From a virus, in IMG/VR virus record IMGVR_UViG_3300025909_000018, positions 1-20,481 of that record: a stretch of DNA of 20,481 bases, one strand, 5' to 3'. Below are positions 5,380-12,961 of the stretch, one piece after another. The translations under genes were made by a program, and so were the position numbers. The notes beneath the pieces were generated by a model. That model did not search any database, was not told where the DNA came from, and was given only the letters and a program-made list of their open reading frames with translations. Position 1 is the first letter of the stretch. Each line of letters begins with the position of its first letter.

Positions 5380-5559
5380 ATGGGTCCGTTGCGCGCGGAG
5401 CTGGAGGTGGTCGAGCGGTTCCTGTTGTCGTTGGGGATCGTGCTCGATGAGGACATGAAGTTCGTGGAGGTGCGGCTGACTGCTGATGCTGTGGTGCTGG
5501 TCTGGTTGACGGATGAGTGGACGCGGCTTGAGCGGACGTATCCGGTGGTGTGGTCGTGA
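5380..5559 (+). CDS. Hypothetical small protein, first gene of late operon
   Basis: The 59-residue product starts at ATG 5380, with GGGGAG at 5367-5372 seven nt upstream. An in-frame TTG at 5344 lies in the dyad region and is not favoured. The sequence is a short helix (PLRAELEVVERFLLSLG) followed by two beta-type segments (KFVEVRLTADAVVLVWL) and a charged end. It contains no known motif. It is coupled to the next gene by a GTGA overlap. A position between the candidate cos region and the terminase small subunit suggests a packaging-associated or accessory role, but nothing in the sequence shows it. Confidence 0.65.
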   Translation: MGPLRAELEVVERFLLSLGIVLDEDMKFVEVRLTADAVVLVWLTDEWTRLERTYPVVWS

Positions 5560-5759
5560 CCGCGGGGAAGCCAGAGCAGAAGGTGATCCTCTGCGGCGAC
5601 GATGGGGCCGACCAGATCATCACTCATGAGGGTGCGATGACCGATCGCGAGTTCGATCTCTGGGCTGAGGGTATCGCGAAGGGTGCAGTGGCCGCGGCGC
5701 GGATGCTCGGACGACCGGACACGTTCATGGACGATCCGATCATGGACCCGCTCGCATGA
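5556..5759 (+). CDS. Hypothetical small protein upstream of terminase
   Basis: The chosen start is GTG 5556, overlapping the previous stop (GTGA); GTG 5550 is in the same frame and cannot be excluded. The 67-residue product contains ILCGDDGADQIITHEGAMTD in order near residues 12-31, then a helix FDLWAEGIAKGAVAAARML and a Pro/Asp-rich end. No family is recognised. The ribosome binding site is weak, which fits translation coupled to the upstream gene. The stop overlaps the next start as ATGA. Confidence 0.65.
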   Translation: MTAGKPEQKVILCGDDGADQIITHEGAMTDREFDLWAEGIAKGAVAAARMLGRPDTFMDDPIMDPLA

Positions 5760-6217
5760 GCACCCGGCGGCGTCCGGAGCCGAAGACGTTGAGCCTGGTG
5801 GAGTCGACGGAAAAGGCGATCGCTGCGGCGCATCATCTGACGGACATGGATGGTGCGGCGGTGGATTTGCTGCGCGGGTTGGCTCGGAAGATCGACGCGT
5901 GGGATCGGATCGTGGCGTGGGCGCTTGAGGATGTCGCGGAGACGTCTGGTCGGCCGGCGGTGCCGGCGAACGACAACGTGTCGATGCCGACGTACATGAA
6001 GTTGTGTGAGCAGTTGGGGTTGACGCCGGCGGGTCGGAAGAACCTTGATCTGAAGGAGGCGCAGCGTGGCGGCAAGCTCAACGCGGTCCGCGCGCTCCGA
6101 CCGGTCGAAGGCGGCAGGCAGCCGGCGAAGCGTGCCGCGCCCGCGCGGTCCGGTGTTCGGGTGCGAGCAGCCAAGAGTGTTCACTCCGCCGTTGCGGAGG
6201 CTGACACCGCGGACTAG
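5756..6217 (+). CDS. terS: Terminase small subunit
   Basis: This 153-residue protein is the expected DNA-recognition subunit that brings terminase to the packaging site. It begins at ATG 5756, coupled to the previous stop. Residues ~10-90 are helical, with LTDMDGAAVDLLRGLARKIDAWDRIVAWALE and a later YMKLCEQLGLTPAGRKNLDL segment. This matches the helical TerS-like proteins placed before HK97-type large terminases in actinobacteriophages. The last ~50 residues are Arg/Ala-rich and lie over the start of the large subunit gene in another frame. Sequence identity in small terminases is low, so the call rests mainly on position, size and helical pattern. Confidence 0.75.
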   Translation: MSTRRRPEPKTLSLVESTEKAIAAAHHLTDMDGAAVDLLRGLARKIDAWDRIVAWALEDVAETSGRPAVPANDNVSMPTYMKLCEQLGLTPAGRKNLDLKEAQRGGKLNAVRALRPVEGGRQPAKRAAPARSGVRVRAAKSVHSAVAEADTAD

Positions 6218-7652
6218 TCGCGGGTTCGAGGTGATCACGTTCGCGGAGGATGTGCTCGAGGTTGAGCTGTTCCCGTGGGAGAAGTGGCTGCTGATCCACG
6301 CGCTCGAGCTGAACCCGGATAACACGTTCCGGTTTCGGATCATTGTGCTGCTGGTTGCCCGGCAGAACGGGAAGTCGCTGCTGCTGCAGATCCTGTCATT
6401 GTGGCGCATGTTCGTGGATGGTGCGCCGTTGGTCCTCGGGACCGCGCAGAACCTGGACATTGCTGAGGAGATCTGGCAGGGTGCCGTCGATATCGCGGAG
6501 GGCATCCCGGATCTCGCGGCGGAGATCGCTGAGGGCGGCGTGGTCCGCACGAACGGCAAGAAGGCGTTGCGCCTGGTGTCGGGTTCCCGGTACAAGGTGC
6601 AGGCGGCGACGCGGCGCGGTGGTCGTGGTCTAACTGGTGACCTGGTGCTCCTCGACGAGTTGCGGGAGCACCAGAACTGGGAGGCGTGGGGCGCGATCAC
6701 GAAGACGACCCGTACCCGGTCGTTGGCTCAGATTTGGGCGGCGTCCAACGCGGGTGATGAGTCATCGGTGGTGCTGGGTCGCCTGCGGATGCTCGCGCAC
6801 CTCGCACTGGGCGACCCCGACGGGTTGTTCTCTGAGGACGACCTTGACCTGCCTGACGACATCGAATTCGACGACTCGCTGGGCCTGTTCGAGTGGTCGG
6901 CGCCGCCGGACTGTGACGTCCTCGACCGTGACGGGTGGGCGCAAGCGAACCCATCGATGGGGCATATCCCGTCGATGGAACGCTCGATCGCGTCGGACGC
7001 GAGCACAGACCCGGAGGCGGTGTTCCGCACTGAGGTGCTGTGCCAGTGGGTCGACAGCATGCAAGAGGGTGCGTTCCCTCCGGGCGTGTGGGAAGCGACC
7101 CGGGTGTCGGAGTCGGAGCAGATCACAGGGCAGATGAAGTTTGCGCTGGATGTGCGCACCGGGGTGAAGCAGTCGTTCGCGCTCACCGCAGTGGGGACCG
7201 GCACGAAGGGCCGTGACGTGCTCGATCTCGTGCACTACGAGTCCGGGGTGGATCAGCGGTGGGCGCGCGATCACATCGTGGACACGGTGGTGAGAATCCT
7301 GAAGGAGCACGGCGTCTACGAACTCGCGATGGACAAGTACGGCGAGAACGGGCACCTGCAGGCACGGCTTGAGGACAACGACATCACCATCCTCTGGTTG
7401 GACTCCTTGGACATGCGCAGCGGGTGCGCGGCGATCACGGATGGGCTGGTCAACCGGACGCTGGTGCATCACGGTGACGAACCGCTCACGGTCGCGGTGA
7501 TGGGTGCCGGGAAGCGGAAGTCGGTTGAAGGCTTCCTGTGGTCGCAGGCCATGTCGACGTCCGACATCACAGCGTTGCGTGCGGCGACGGTCGCCTATTG
7601 GGTGCACGTCGGTGAACCCGGCGACTACGACCTCATGGATTCGTTCGGATAG
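6066..7652 (+). CDS. terL: Terminase large subunit
   Basis: This is the packaging ATPase and nuclease that pumps DNA through the portal and cuts it. The start is GTG 6066, supported by a perfect AAGGAGG at 6053-6059 with a 6-nt spacer, although it lies 152 bp inside the small-subunit gene. The 528-residue product has the conserved entry segment RRLTPRTSRGFEVITFAEDVL (44-64), Walker A ARQNGKS (98-104), Walker B LVLLDE (193-198) and a coupling motif WAASNAG (224-230). An RNase-H-like nuclease half has candidate metal ligands D362 (FALDVRTG), D423 (LAMDKYG) and one of the Asp at the C-terminus (YDLMDSFG). Length and motif order are normal for the family. Confidence 0.95.
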   Translation: MAASSTRSARSDRSKAAGSRRSVPRPRGPVFGCEQPRVFTPPLRRLTPRTSRGFEVITFAEDVLEVELFPWEKWLLIHALELNPDNTFRFRIIVLLVARQNGKSLLLQILSLWRMFVDGAPLVLGTAQNLDIAEEIWQGAVDIAEGIPDLAAEIAEGGVVRTNGKKALRLVSGSRYKVQAATRRGGRGLTGDLVLLDELREHQNWEAWGAITKTTRTRSLAQIWAASNAGDESSVVLGRLRMLAHLALGDPDGLFSEDDLDLPDDIEFDDSLGLFEWSAPPDCDVLDRDGWAQANPSMGHIPSMERSIASDASTDPEAVFRTEVLCQWVDSMQEGAFPPGVWEATRVSESEQITGQMKFALDVRTGVKQSFALTAVGTGTKGRDVLDLVHYESGVDQRWARDHIVDTVVRILKEHGVYELAMDKYGENGHLQARLEDNDITILWLDSLDMRSGCAAITDGLVNRTLVHHGDEPLTVAVMGAGKRKSVEGFLWSQAMSTSDITALRAATVAYWVHVGEPGDYDLMDSFG

Positions 7653-7660
7653 GAGGCGTC

Positions 7661-7804
7661 ATGCGCGAAGCGATGACCACGGTTGGCGAGCTCGCCGGCA
7701 TTGCGTTGATCACCGCTGGTGTGGCGCTCATTTTCGTGCCGGCCGCGTTCATCTTCGCGGGTGCGGCGTTGGCGTTCCTCAGCTACTGGCAGGTGAAGCG
7801 ATGA
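7661..7804 (+). CDS. Small membrane protein (47 aa)
   Basis: The gene starts at ATG 7661 behind AGGAGG (7651-7656), which overlaps the terminase stop, and ends at 7804, overlapping the portal start as ATGA. The 47-residue product has a short charged N-terminus. Residues ~11-40 form a continuous hydrophobic stretch rich in Ala, Val, Ile and Phe with a Pro near the middle, and a basic end (YWQVKR) follows. One long or two short membrane helices are likely, with the C-terminus probably cytoplasmic by the positive-inside rule. Tiny membrane proteins between terminase and portal genes are common in phages. Function is unknown. Confidence 0.72.
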   Translation: MREAMTTVGELAGIALITAGVALIFVPAAFIFAGAALAFLSYWQVKR

Positions 7805-9003
7805 GCCTGTTCGCGCGTCGCGCGCTGGGGGACACCCCGAACAACCTGATCCCGTCCCGGCTGCCGGATCGTACCGGTTCGGTGCGGGTCACGGATGACA
7901 CGGCGAAGCGGGCGTCGGCGGTGTGGGCGGCGACGCGTCTCCGCGGCGACCTGCTCTCAACCCTGCCGGCGAAGGTGTACCGGCGGGTGAACGGCATCGA
8001 TGTGGAGGTGCCGATGCCGCCGGTCCTGGTGAACCCGGGCGGGGATCGGGTGGACCTGATGGAGTGGCTGTACTCCACGCAGGTGGACTTGGACACGGTG
8101 GGGAACACGTACGGGATCATCAGCGAGGTCGACTCGCTCGGGAATCCGCGCCGCATCGACCTGCAGGACCACAACACGGTCGCGATCGTGCAGAACCGTT
8201 CGACGGGGGATTACTACTACCGCATCGCGGGTCACCCGTACGAGAAGGAGCAGATCTGGCACGAGCGCCAGTTCACTGCTTCCGGTCTGATCATGGGCCT
8301 GTCGCCGGTCACGTACGCGGCGTACACGATCGGGCAGTACCAGTCGGCGGTCGACTTCGGCCTGGAGTGGTTCGCGAACGGTGCGCAGATCCCCGGTGGT
8401 GTGCTGAAGAACGCGTCGAAGGTGCTCGGTGCTGGTGTCGCGGATGCGGCGAAGCGCCGGTTCAAGGAGTCCGTCAGCAACCGTGACATTTTCGTCACCG
8501 GCAACGACTGGGAGTTCTCCACCGTCAACGTGGCGCAGAACGAGTCCCAGTTCCTGGACACGCAGAAGCTGACCGCGACGGACATTGCGCGGTTCTTCGG
8601 TGTGCCCGCTGACCTGATCGATGTGGCGCCGCTGGGGAAAGCGGCGATCACGTACGCGAACGTCACCCAACGGAACCTGCAGTTCCTGATCATGAACATC
8701 GGTCCGGCGATCCGGCGTCGTGAGGCTGCGTTGTCGCGGTGGCTGCCGGCACCCCGGTTCGTGAAGTTCGACACGGATGCGTTGCTGCGCATGGACCCGG
8801 ACACCCGTCAGAGCATGTTCGCCCTGCAGGTGGGTGCGAAGTTGCGGGTGCCGTCCGAACTGCGGGCGTTGGACAACCTGCCCCCGTTCACTCCGGCGCA
8901 GATCCAGGAGATGGAAGACCTGGGGTTGCTCACCGAGCAGCCGCCGACCACTGAGAACGACACCGTGGGATCTGTCCCGCAAGACGAGGGAGCGCTGATA
9001 TGA
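7801..9003 (+). CDS. Portal protein, HK97 family
   Basis: The dodecameric portal forms the DNA channel at one capsid vertex and docks terminase and connector. The start is ATG 7801, overlapping the upstream stop, which gives 400 residues, normal for HK97-type portals. Family features are the N-terminal KRASAVWAATRLRGDLLSTLP helix, the DLDTVGNTYGII segment, the ANGAQIPGGVLK loop, and the long FLDTQKLTATDIARFFGVP region typical of the wing/stem. A longer in-frame extension upstream of 7801 lies inside the terminase gene and is not used. The C-terminal tail (PPFTPAQIQEMEDLGLL and an acidic end) is typical and probably flexible. The stop overlaps the protease start (ATGA). Confidence 0.93.
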   Translation: MSLFARRALGDTPNNLIPSRLPDRTGSVRVTDDTAKRASAVWAATRLRGDLLSTLPAKVYRRVNGIDVEVPMPPVLVNPGGDRVDLMEWLYSTQVDLDTVGNTYGIISEVDSLGNPRRIDLQDHNTVAIVQNRSTGDYYYRIAGHPYEKEQIWHERQFTASGLIMGLSPVTYAAYTIGQYQSAVDFGLEWFANGAQIPGGVLKNASKVLGAGVADAAKRRFKESVSNRDIFVTGNDWEFSTVNVAQNESQFLDTQKLTATDIARFFGVPADLIDVAPLGKAAITYANVTQRNLQFLIMNIGPAIRRREAALSRWLPAPRFVKFDTDALLRMDPDTRQSMFALQVGAKLRVPSELRALDNLPPFTPAQIQEMEDLGLLTEQPPTTENDTVGSVPQDEGALI

Positions 9004-9752
9004 GCACCGTGATCGACTCGCGCGCAGCTGCTGCCGCTGCCGGCCAACTGCCCACCCACTGGGGCGAGCAGCGCCGGCAGGAGTTCCGGTCCCGCATGGA
9101 GATGCGGACAGCGACGAAGGACGACAAGTCGTTCCTGGTGCTCGACGGTTACGCATCAACCGTCGAGCAGGGCTACACCATGTACGACTTCTTCGGACCA
9201 TACACGGAGGTCATCGACCGGGGAGCGTTTGACGCAACCTTGGCGAACTCCCCGGACGTGAACTTCCTGATCAACCACACGGGCCTGTCGATGGCGCGGA
9301 CGGTGGCGGGGACGCTTGAGCTCTCGGCGGATGACACCGGGTTGCGGTCGGTCGCGTACCTGAACCCGCAGCGCACCGACGTGCAGGACCTGGAGCATGC
9401 GATCCGAGACGGTGCGCTCGATCAGATGTCGTTCGCGTTCCGCATCCTGGAAGGTCAGTGGTCGCCGGATTACACGGAGTACCGCATCACGCAGGTTGAC
9501 CTGGACCGTGGCGACGTCTCGGCGGTGAACTACGGGGCGAACCCGAACACGTCGATCAGTGCCCGCGCGAAGCAGGCGTTCGACGCGATCGAGCACCTCG
9601 AGGGCGAACCGTTGCGGATGCTTGCCGCGCGCGCGCAGGCGCGTGTCGCGGAGTCGCAGCGCACTGCCGATGAGCCTGTCGTGGATGAGCCGGTGAAGCG
9701 CGCCGGCCCGTCTGTCCGCCTGCTCCGAGCCCGCCTCGAAGTCGGGCTGTAG
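9000..9752 (+). CDS. Prohead (capsid maturation) protease, HK97/S78 family
   Basis: This serine protease cuts the N-terminal scaffold-like segment from the major capsid protein and then destroys itself. The start is ATG 9000, overlapping the portal stop. Of 250 residues, the core spans about 45-185. It contains YTEVIDRGAFDATL (68-81), the catalytic His in FLINHTGL (H93), and the nucleophile Ser in DQMSFAF (S144), followed by VDLDRGDVSAVNYGANP. These are the hallmark S78 motifs. The Ala/Arg-rich C-terminus (~195-250) is linker-like, as expected for the self-cleaved tail. A T-tailed hairpin follows, separating this gene from the capsid gene. Confidence 0.93.
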   Translation: MSTVIDSRAAAAAAGQLPTHWGEQRRQEFRSRMEMRTATKDDKSFLVLDGYASTVEQGYTMYDFFGPYTEVIDRGAFDATLANSPDVNFLINHTGLSMARTVAGTLELSADDTGLRSVAYLNPQRTDVQDLEHAIRDGALDQMSFAFRILEGQWSPDYTEYRITQVDLDRGDVSAVNYGANPNTSISARAKQAFDAIEHLEGEPLRMLAARAQARVAESQRTADEPVVDEPVKRAGPSVRLLRARLEVGL

Positions 9753-9770
9753 CCCTCAACCACCTGAACC

Positions 9771-9799
9771 ACCCCATCGCATCCGCGGTGGGGTTCTTT
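9771..9799 (+). terminator. Rho-independent terminator between protease and capsid genes
   Basis: ACCCCATCGC (9771-9780) pairs with GCGGTGGGGT (9785-9794), a 10-bp GC-rich stem with one T-G wobble and the 4-nt loop ATCC. TCTTT (9795-9799) follows. This is the best-formed intrinsic terminator in the window. It would cut or reduce read-through from the packaging genes into the capsid gene. Confidence 0.7.
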
Positions 9800-9820
9800 G
9801 TGCTGCCAAGCCACCACCGC

Positions 9821-9853
9821 GCCAGATGAGCGCGACGGGAAAGCCAGATGAGC
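9821..9853 (+). repeat. 11-bp direct repeat upstream of the capsid gene
   Basis: GCCAGATGAGC occurs at 9821-9831 and 9843-9853, two exact copies 22 bp apart, in the 150-bp gap between the terminator and the capsid start. A period of about two helical turns would suit a protein-binding site for late-gene control. No clear -35/-10 pair is seen in the gap, so a regulatory role is inference. Confidence 0.45.
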
Positions 9854-9902
9854 CGGATGCGCCAGCACGCACCCCAACAAACACCCTGAAAGGGGAATCA
9901 TC

Positions 9903-11339
9903 ATGGCAACACTCGCGACTCTTATCGCGAACCAGGAGGCCCGCGTCGCCGCGGAGCAGGCGCGCTTCGACGCATGCCTGACCGAGCAGCGCAGCCTCCT
10001 CGAGGAAGCGACCGGCGACACGCTCGACGAGACGGCGCAGGCGCGTTACGACACGCTGAACACCGACAAGCGCAGCGCGACGGAGGCGCTCGACGCTGCG
10101 AAGGCGAAGCTCACCGAGCTCCGCAAGGATGCCGAAGACGACGAGCGGCTGCAGCGTGCGGCCGAAGGTCGCGAGCCGGCCGCGCAGCGCCAGGCACCGG
10201 GTGTCGTCACCCGTGAGGAGCGCACCTACAACCCCGGCAACAGGTTCGAGCGCTCGTTCTTCGGGGACATGTACGGCGCCGAGAACGGCGACTACGCAGC
10301 CCGGGAGCGTCTCTCGACCCACCGCCGCGAGGCGGATGTCGAGGGTGCAACCAACGGGTTCGCCAAGCGCGCCGGCACCACCGGCGGCTTCGCCGGCCTC
10401 GTCCCGCCGCAGTACCTGATCGACGAGGCGGCACTGGTGGCGCGTGCGGGTCGCCCGACCGCGAACATCGTTCGTCACCTCCCGCTGCCCGACAACGGCA
10501 TGTCGCTGATCATCCCGAAGGGGTCGACCGGCGTCACCGAGGCGATTCAGGCGACGGAGAACTCGTCGGTGTCCAACACCGATGAGGTGTGGGCCAACGT
10601 GACCGTCCCGGTCGTGACGATCGCCGGTCAGCAGGACGTGTCCCGGCAGTCGCTGGAGCGCGCGGTCGGCATTGATTCGCTCATCTACACCGACCTGGCC
10701 GCTGCGTACAACGTGACGCTGGACCTGCAGGTGCTCTCGGGCACCGGTTCGTCCGGGCAGATGCTGGGCATCCTGCAGACCTCGGGGATCAACCAGGCGA
10801 CTGCGTTCGGTGCTGCCGCCACGGTCGCGACGTTCTACAGCAAGCAGGCCGGTCAGATCAACGCGGTGGAGACGTCGCGGTTCATGGCGCCGGATGTGAT
10901 CATCATGCACCCGCGCCGGTGGAACTGGCTGATCTCGCAGACGGACAGCTCGAACCGTCCGCTGGTCGTGCCGGTGCTCGGTGGCCCGAACAACGCTGTT
11001 GGCGTGTCCGAGGCACCGATCGACACGCCGTCGTCCTCGGCGGTCGGCTACATCCAGGGTCTCCCCGTCGTCACCGACGCGAACATTCCGACCGCTGTCG
11101 GTACCGCGTCGGAGGACCAGGTGATCGTGGCCCGCTGGGAGGACCTGCTGCTGTGGGAGAACGGGGACGGTGCGCCGTTCCAGCTCCGCTTCGAGCAGAC
11201 CCTCGGCAACCAGCTGACCGTGAAGCTCGTCGCGTACAACTACGCGGCGTTCACCGCGGCGCGGTTCCCGACTGCGGTCGGTGTCGTCGGCGGCAACGCG
11301 TCCGCGGGTGGCAACGGTCTCGTGGCGCCGACGTTCTGA
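9903..11339 (+). CDS. Major capsid protein, HK97 fold, with N-terminal delta domain
   Basis: This is the shell subunit of the icosahedral head. The start is ATG 9903 with GAAAGGGG about 8 nt upstream. The 478-residue product begins with ~95 residues of Ala/Glu/Lys-rich coiled coil (from LATLIANQEARVAAEQARF to LRKDAEDDERLQRA), the delta or scaffold-like domain expected to be removed by the protease. The basic segment around VVTREERTYNP marks a likely cleavage zone. The HK97 core follows: a GGFAGLVPPQYLIDEAALVARAGR-type entry, PDVIIMHPRRWNWLI in the A-domain region, and a VARWEDLLLWENGD...QLRFEQTLGNQLTVKLVAYNYAAFTAAR ending. It is flanked by a terminator and a stem-loop, consistent with separate high-level expression. 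Confidence 0.93.
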   Translation: MATLATLIANQEARVAAEQARFDACLTEQRSLLEEATGDTLDETAQARYDTLNTDKRSATEALDAAKAKLTELRKDAEDDERLQRAAEGREPAAQRQAPGVVTREERTYNPGNRFERSFFGDMYGAENGDYAARERLSTHRREADVEGATNGFAKRAGTTGGFAGLVPPQYLIDEAALVARAGRPTANIVRHLPLPDNGMSLIIPKGSTGVTEAIQATENSSVSNTDEVWANVTVPVVTIAGQQDVSRQSLERAVGIDSLIYTDLAAAYNVTLDLQVLSGTGSSGQMLGILQTSGINQATAFGAAATVATFYSKQAGQINAVETSRFMAPDVIIMHPRRWNWLISQTDSSNRPLVVPVLGGPNNAVGVSEAPIDTPSSSAVGYIQGLPVVTDANIPTAVGTASEDQVIVARWEDLLLWENGDGAPFQLRFEQTLGNQLTVKLVAYNYAAFTAARFPTAVGVVGGNASAGGNGLVAPTF

Positions 11340-11347
11340 GTCACCCC

Positions 11348-11382
11348 GTGAGGGCCGTACCCCGTGTGGGTGCGGCCCTCAC
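11348..11382 (+). terminator. Strong stem-loop after the capsid gene (terminator-like, no T-tract)
   Basis: GTGAGGGCCGTACCC (11348-11362) pairs with GGGTGCGGCCCTCAC (11368-11382), a 15-bp stem with one T-G wobble and the 5-nt loop CGTGT. It lies just after the capsid stop and 20 nt before the next start. No T-run follows, so it may reduce read-through or protect the capsid mRNA 3' end rather than terminate fully. Confidence 0.6.
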
Positions 11383-11402
11383 CTGACAGATGGGAGCCAA
11401 TC

Positions 11403-11636
11403 ATGGCTGCGGAGATCGAAGAGCACATCGCTGAGAACTATGACGCGATCGTGGCGGACGAGAACCGGAACGTGTCCTATGAGCAGATCGCGGAGCACGC
11501 GGAGCACATGGACGACAAGACCCTTGCAGCGTGGGCGCGTGAGCGTGCCGCCGCCAAGGGCGAGAACGTGACCCCGGACGACGCTGAGCCGGCGAAGAAG
11601 TCGAAGCGGGCAGCGAAGGCGGACGAGGCCGTATGA
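11403..11636 (+). CDS. Hypothetical small protein after capsid
   Basis: The start chosen is ATG 11403, with GGGAG at 11392-11396 six nt upstream; the longer frame from 11364 would begin inside the stem-loop. The 77-residue product has an acidic helical N-terminal half (EIEEHIAENYDAIVADENRNVSYEQIAEHAEHMDD in order) and a Lys/Ala-rich C-terminus (AKKSKRAAKADEAV). No family is recognised. Small charged proteins in this place are common in actinobacteriophages and could be head accessory or connector-associated, but nothing in the sequence proves it. The stop overlaps the next start (ATGA). Confidence 0.68.
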   Translation: MAAEIEEHIAENYDAIVADENRNVSYEQIAEHAEHMDDKTLAAWARERAAAKGENVTPDDAEPAKKSKRAAKADEAV

Positions 11637-12208
11637 CCACCATCACGGGCGGTCTGATCGACCTTGAGTATGCTGCCGCCGGTCTGAATTTCCCGGACCT
11701 TGGTGACCCGGCGAAGGCCGCCCGTGATGCCGACCTCACCGCGTACGTGGTCGCTGCGACCGCGGTGATCGAAGACATTGTGGGGCCGGTGCTGCAAACC
11801 ACGAAAACGGTCTCATTCGACGGTGGCGTGACCGCCATTGTCCTCCCGGACCGTGCGAACTCGATCACCGCCGTGGTGGAGAACGGGTCGACTCTCGCCG
11901 CCGGAACCTACTTCTTCGACCCGATCGCGTCGGTCGTCTACGGCGGCACACCGATCTACCCGCGCGTGTTCTACCCGGGCAAGCTCGCCATCCAGATCAC
12001 CTACGTGGTCGGCTACAGCCCCGTCCCCGCGACATTGCAGCTTGCCGCACGTGAGCTTGTCCGGTTCTGGTGGCAGCAGGGGAAGGCCGCGACCCGGCCA
12101 GCGTACGGCGACGCGATTGAAGCGACACCCCCGCAAGGGTTCGCCGTGCCGAAGCGTGTCATCGAACTGTGCACCCCGTTCCTCGGACCGCAGATCGGAT
12201 TCGCATGA
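11633..12208 (+). CDS. Head-tail adaptor (connector) protein
   Basis: The 191-residue product is coupled to the gene before it (ATG 11633). The N-terminal half is helical (AKAARDADLTAYVVAATAVIEDIVGP) and leads to a beta-rich insert (IVLPDRANSITAVVENGSTL and TYFFDPIASVVYGG). The TYVVGYSPVPATLQLAARELVRFWWQQ helix and a C-terminal VPKRVIELCTPFLGP follow. This helix-insert-helix layout with a GY.P.P..L..A..EL...W segment is typical of the gp6/gp15-like adaptors that bind the portal in HK97-type siphoviruses. Position directly after the capsid region agrees. It is expected to form a ring below the portal. Confidence 0.8.
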   Translation: MTTITGGLIDLEYAAAGLNFPDLGDPAKAARDADLTAYVVAATAVIEDIVGPVLQTTKTVSFDGGVTAIVLPDRANSITAVVENGSTLAAGTYFFDPIASVVYGGTPIYPRVFYPGKLAIQITYVVGYSPVPATLQLAARELVRFWWQQGKAATRPAYGDAIEATPPQGFAVPKRVIELCTPFLGPQIGFA

Positions 12209-12672
12209 GCTTCCCCACGTTCACCTCCGCCCCGCAGGTGAAAGCGAACCTGTACACCATCGCGAAGGACACCGTGTTCGCGGCCGACGCGAACGTGGGC
12301 GTCTACCTGGGGCACCCTGGCATGGTCGACCCCGACCAGGACATGGTGCTGTTCCTCGACGTGCACGCCACACAGGACCCGGCAACCCTCGCAAACCGGT
12401 CACGTGACGAGACGGTCGAACTTGACGTGATGTTCTCGTCATTCATCGCCGGTCAGGACGACGACTCCGCGGCAACAGCCCGCGTATACGCCCTGGTCGG
12501 CCAACTTGAGCAGTACTGCCGTGTCACGGACCCAACCCTCGGCGGCGCGGTCTTGTGGTGCTTCCTGACCGAACACCAGTCGAAGGGTGCTACCGCCCCG
12601 GAATCATTGCCGGGCGGTCGCCTCATCTACGTTCTCGCCCGATTCACCGCCCGCGCGCGGATCTCCAACTGA
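12205..12672 (+). CDS. Probable tail terminator / head-tail joining protein
   Basis: The start is ATG 12205 (ATGA overlap), giving 155 residues; a longer frame from 12169 lies inside the adaptor gene. The pattern is short N-terminal helix (APQVKANLYTIAKD), beta strands (VELDVMFSSFIAG), helix (AATARVYALVGQLEQYCR), DPTLGGAVLWC and a final GGRLIYVLARFTARARIS strand pair. This matches tail-terminator or tail-completion proteins (gpU/gp17-like), which cap the tail tube and join it to the head. Its place between the adaptor and the tail tube gene agrees. A head-closure (stopper) protein is the alternative, since no other candidate stopper is obvious. Confidence 0.68.
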   Translation: MSFPTFTSAPQVKANLYTIAKDTVFAADANVGVYLGHPGMVDPDQDMVLFLDVHATQDPATLANRSRDETVELDVMFSSFIAGQDDDSAATARVYALVGQLEQYCRVTDPTLGGAVLWCFLTEHQSKGATAPESLPGGRLIYVLARFTARARISN

Positions 12673-12685
12673 AAGGACGCCCGTG

Positions 12686-12961
12686 ATGGCGAAGAAGCAG
12701 CAGCCGGCGACGCTCCGGTTCAAGAACGTGTCCCCGCTCGGGGACTTGGAAGTGCCTGCGCTCGGCCGGGTGGTCGCCGCTGGCGAGGAGTTCGAGGTCG
12801 ACGACTTTGAGCTCGGTGTGGCGCTGCACTGGCAGCCCGGGAACTTCCAGAGCCTCGACGACGGCGTGGACTGGGGCGACGACCCCGCCACCGCCGGTCA
12901 GCCTGCCCCAGCACCCGCTGAGGAGCAGCCCGCAGCTACCGATGAAGAGGTGAACGCGTGA
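12686..12961 (+). CDS. Hypothetical small protein before the tail tube gene
   Basis: The start is ATG 12686, 8 nt after GAAAGGA (12671-12677); GTG 12683 is adjacent and possible. The 91-residue product has a basic N-terminus (MAKKQQPATLRFKNVSPLGD), a beta-rich middle resembling a small domain (DLEVPALGRVVAAGEEFEV), and a low-complexity acidic Pro/Ala/Glu tail (APAEEQPAATDEEVNA). Comparable short proteins occur at this place in many actinobacteriophages, and I know of no assigned role. The stop overlaps the tail tube start (GTGA). Confidence 0.68.
   Translation: MAKKQQPATLRFKNVSPLGDLEVPALGRVVAAGEEFEVDDFELGVALHWQPGNFQSLDDGVDWGDDPATAGQPAPAPAEEQPAATDEEVNA

Noticed and set aside
7504-7800. Upstream in-frame extension of the portal gene
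   Set aside because: It lies inside the terminase gene and the small membrane protein gene, is Arg/Ser-rich, and the ATG at 7801 forms a normal ATGA overlap.
9756-10910. 384-codon minus-strand frame opposite the capsid gene
   Set aside because: It is low-complexity Arg/Gly/Val-rich, crosses the terminator, and is explained by codon bias of the capsid gene.
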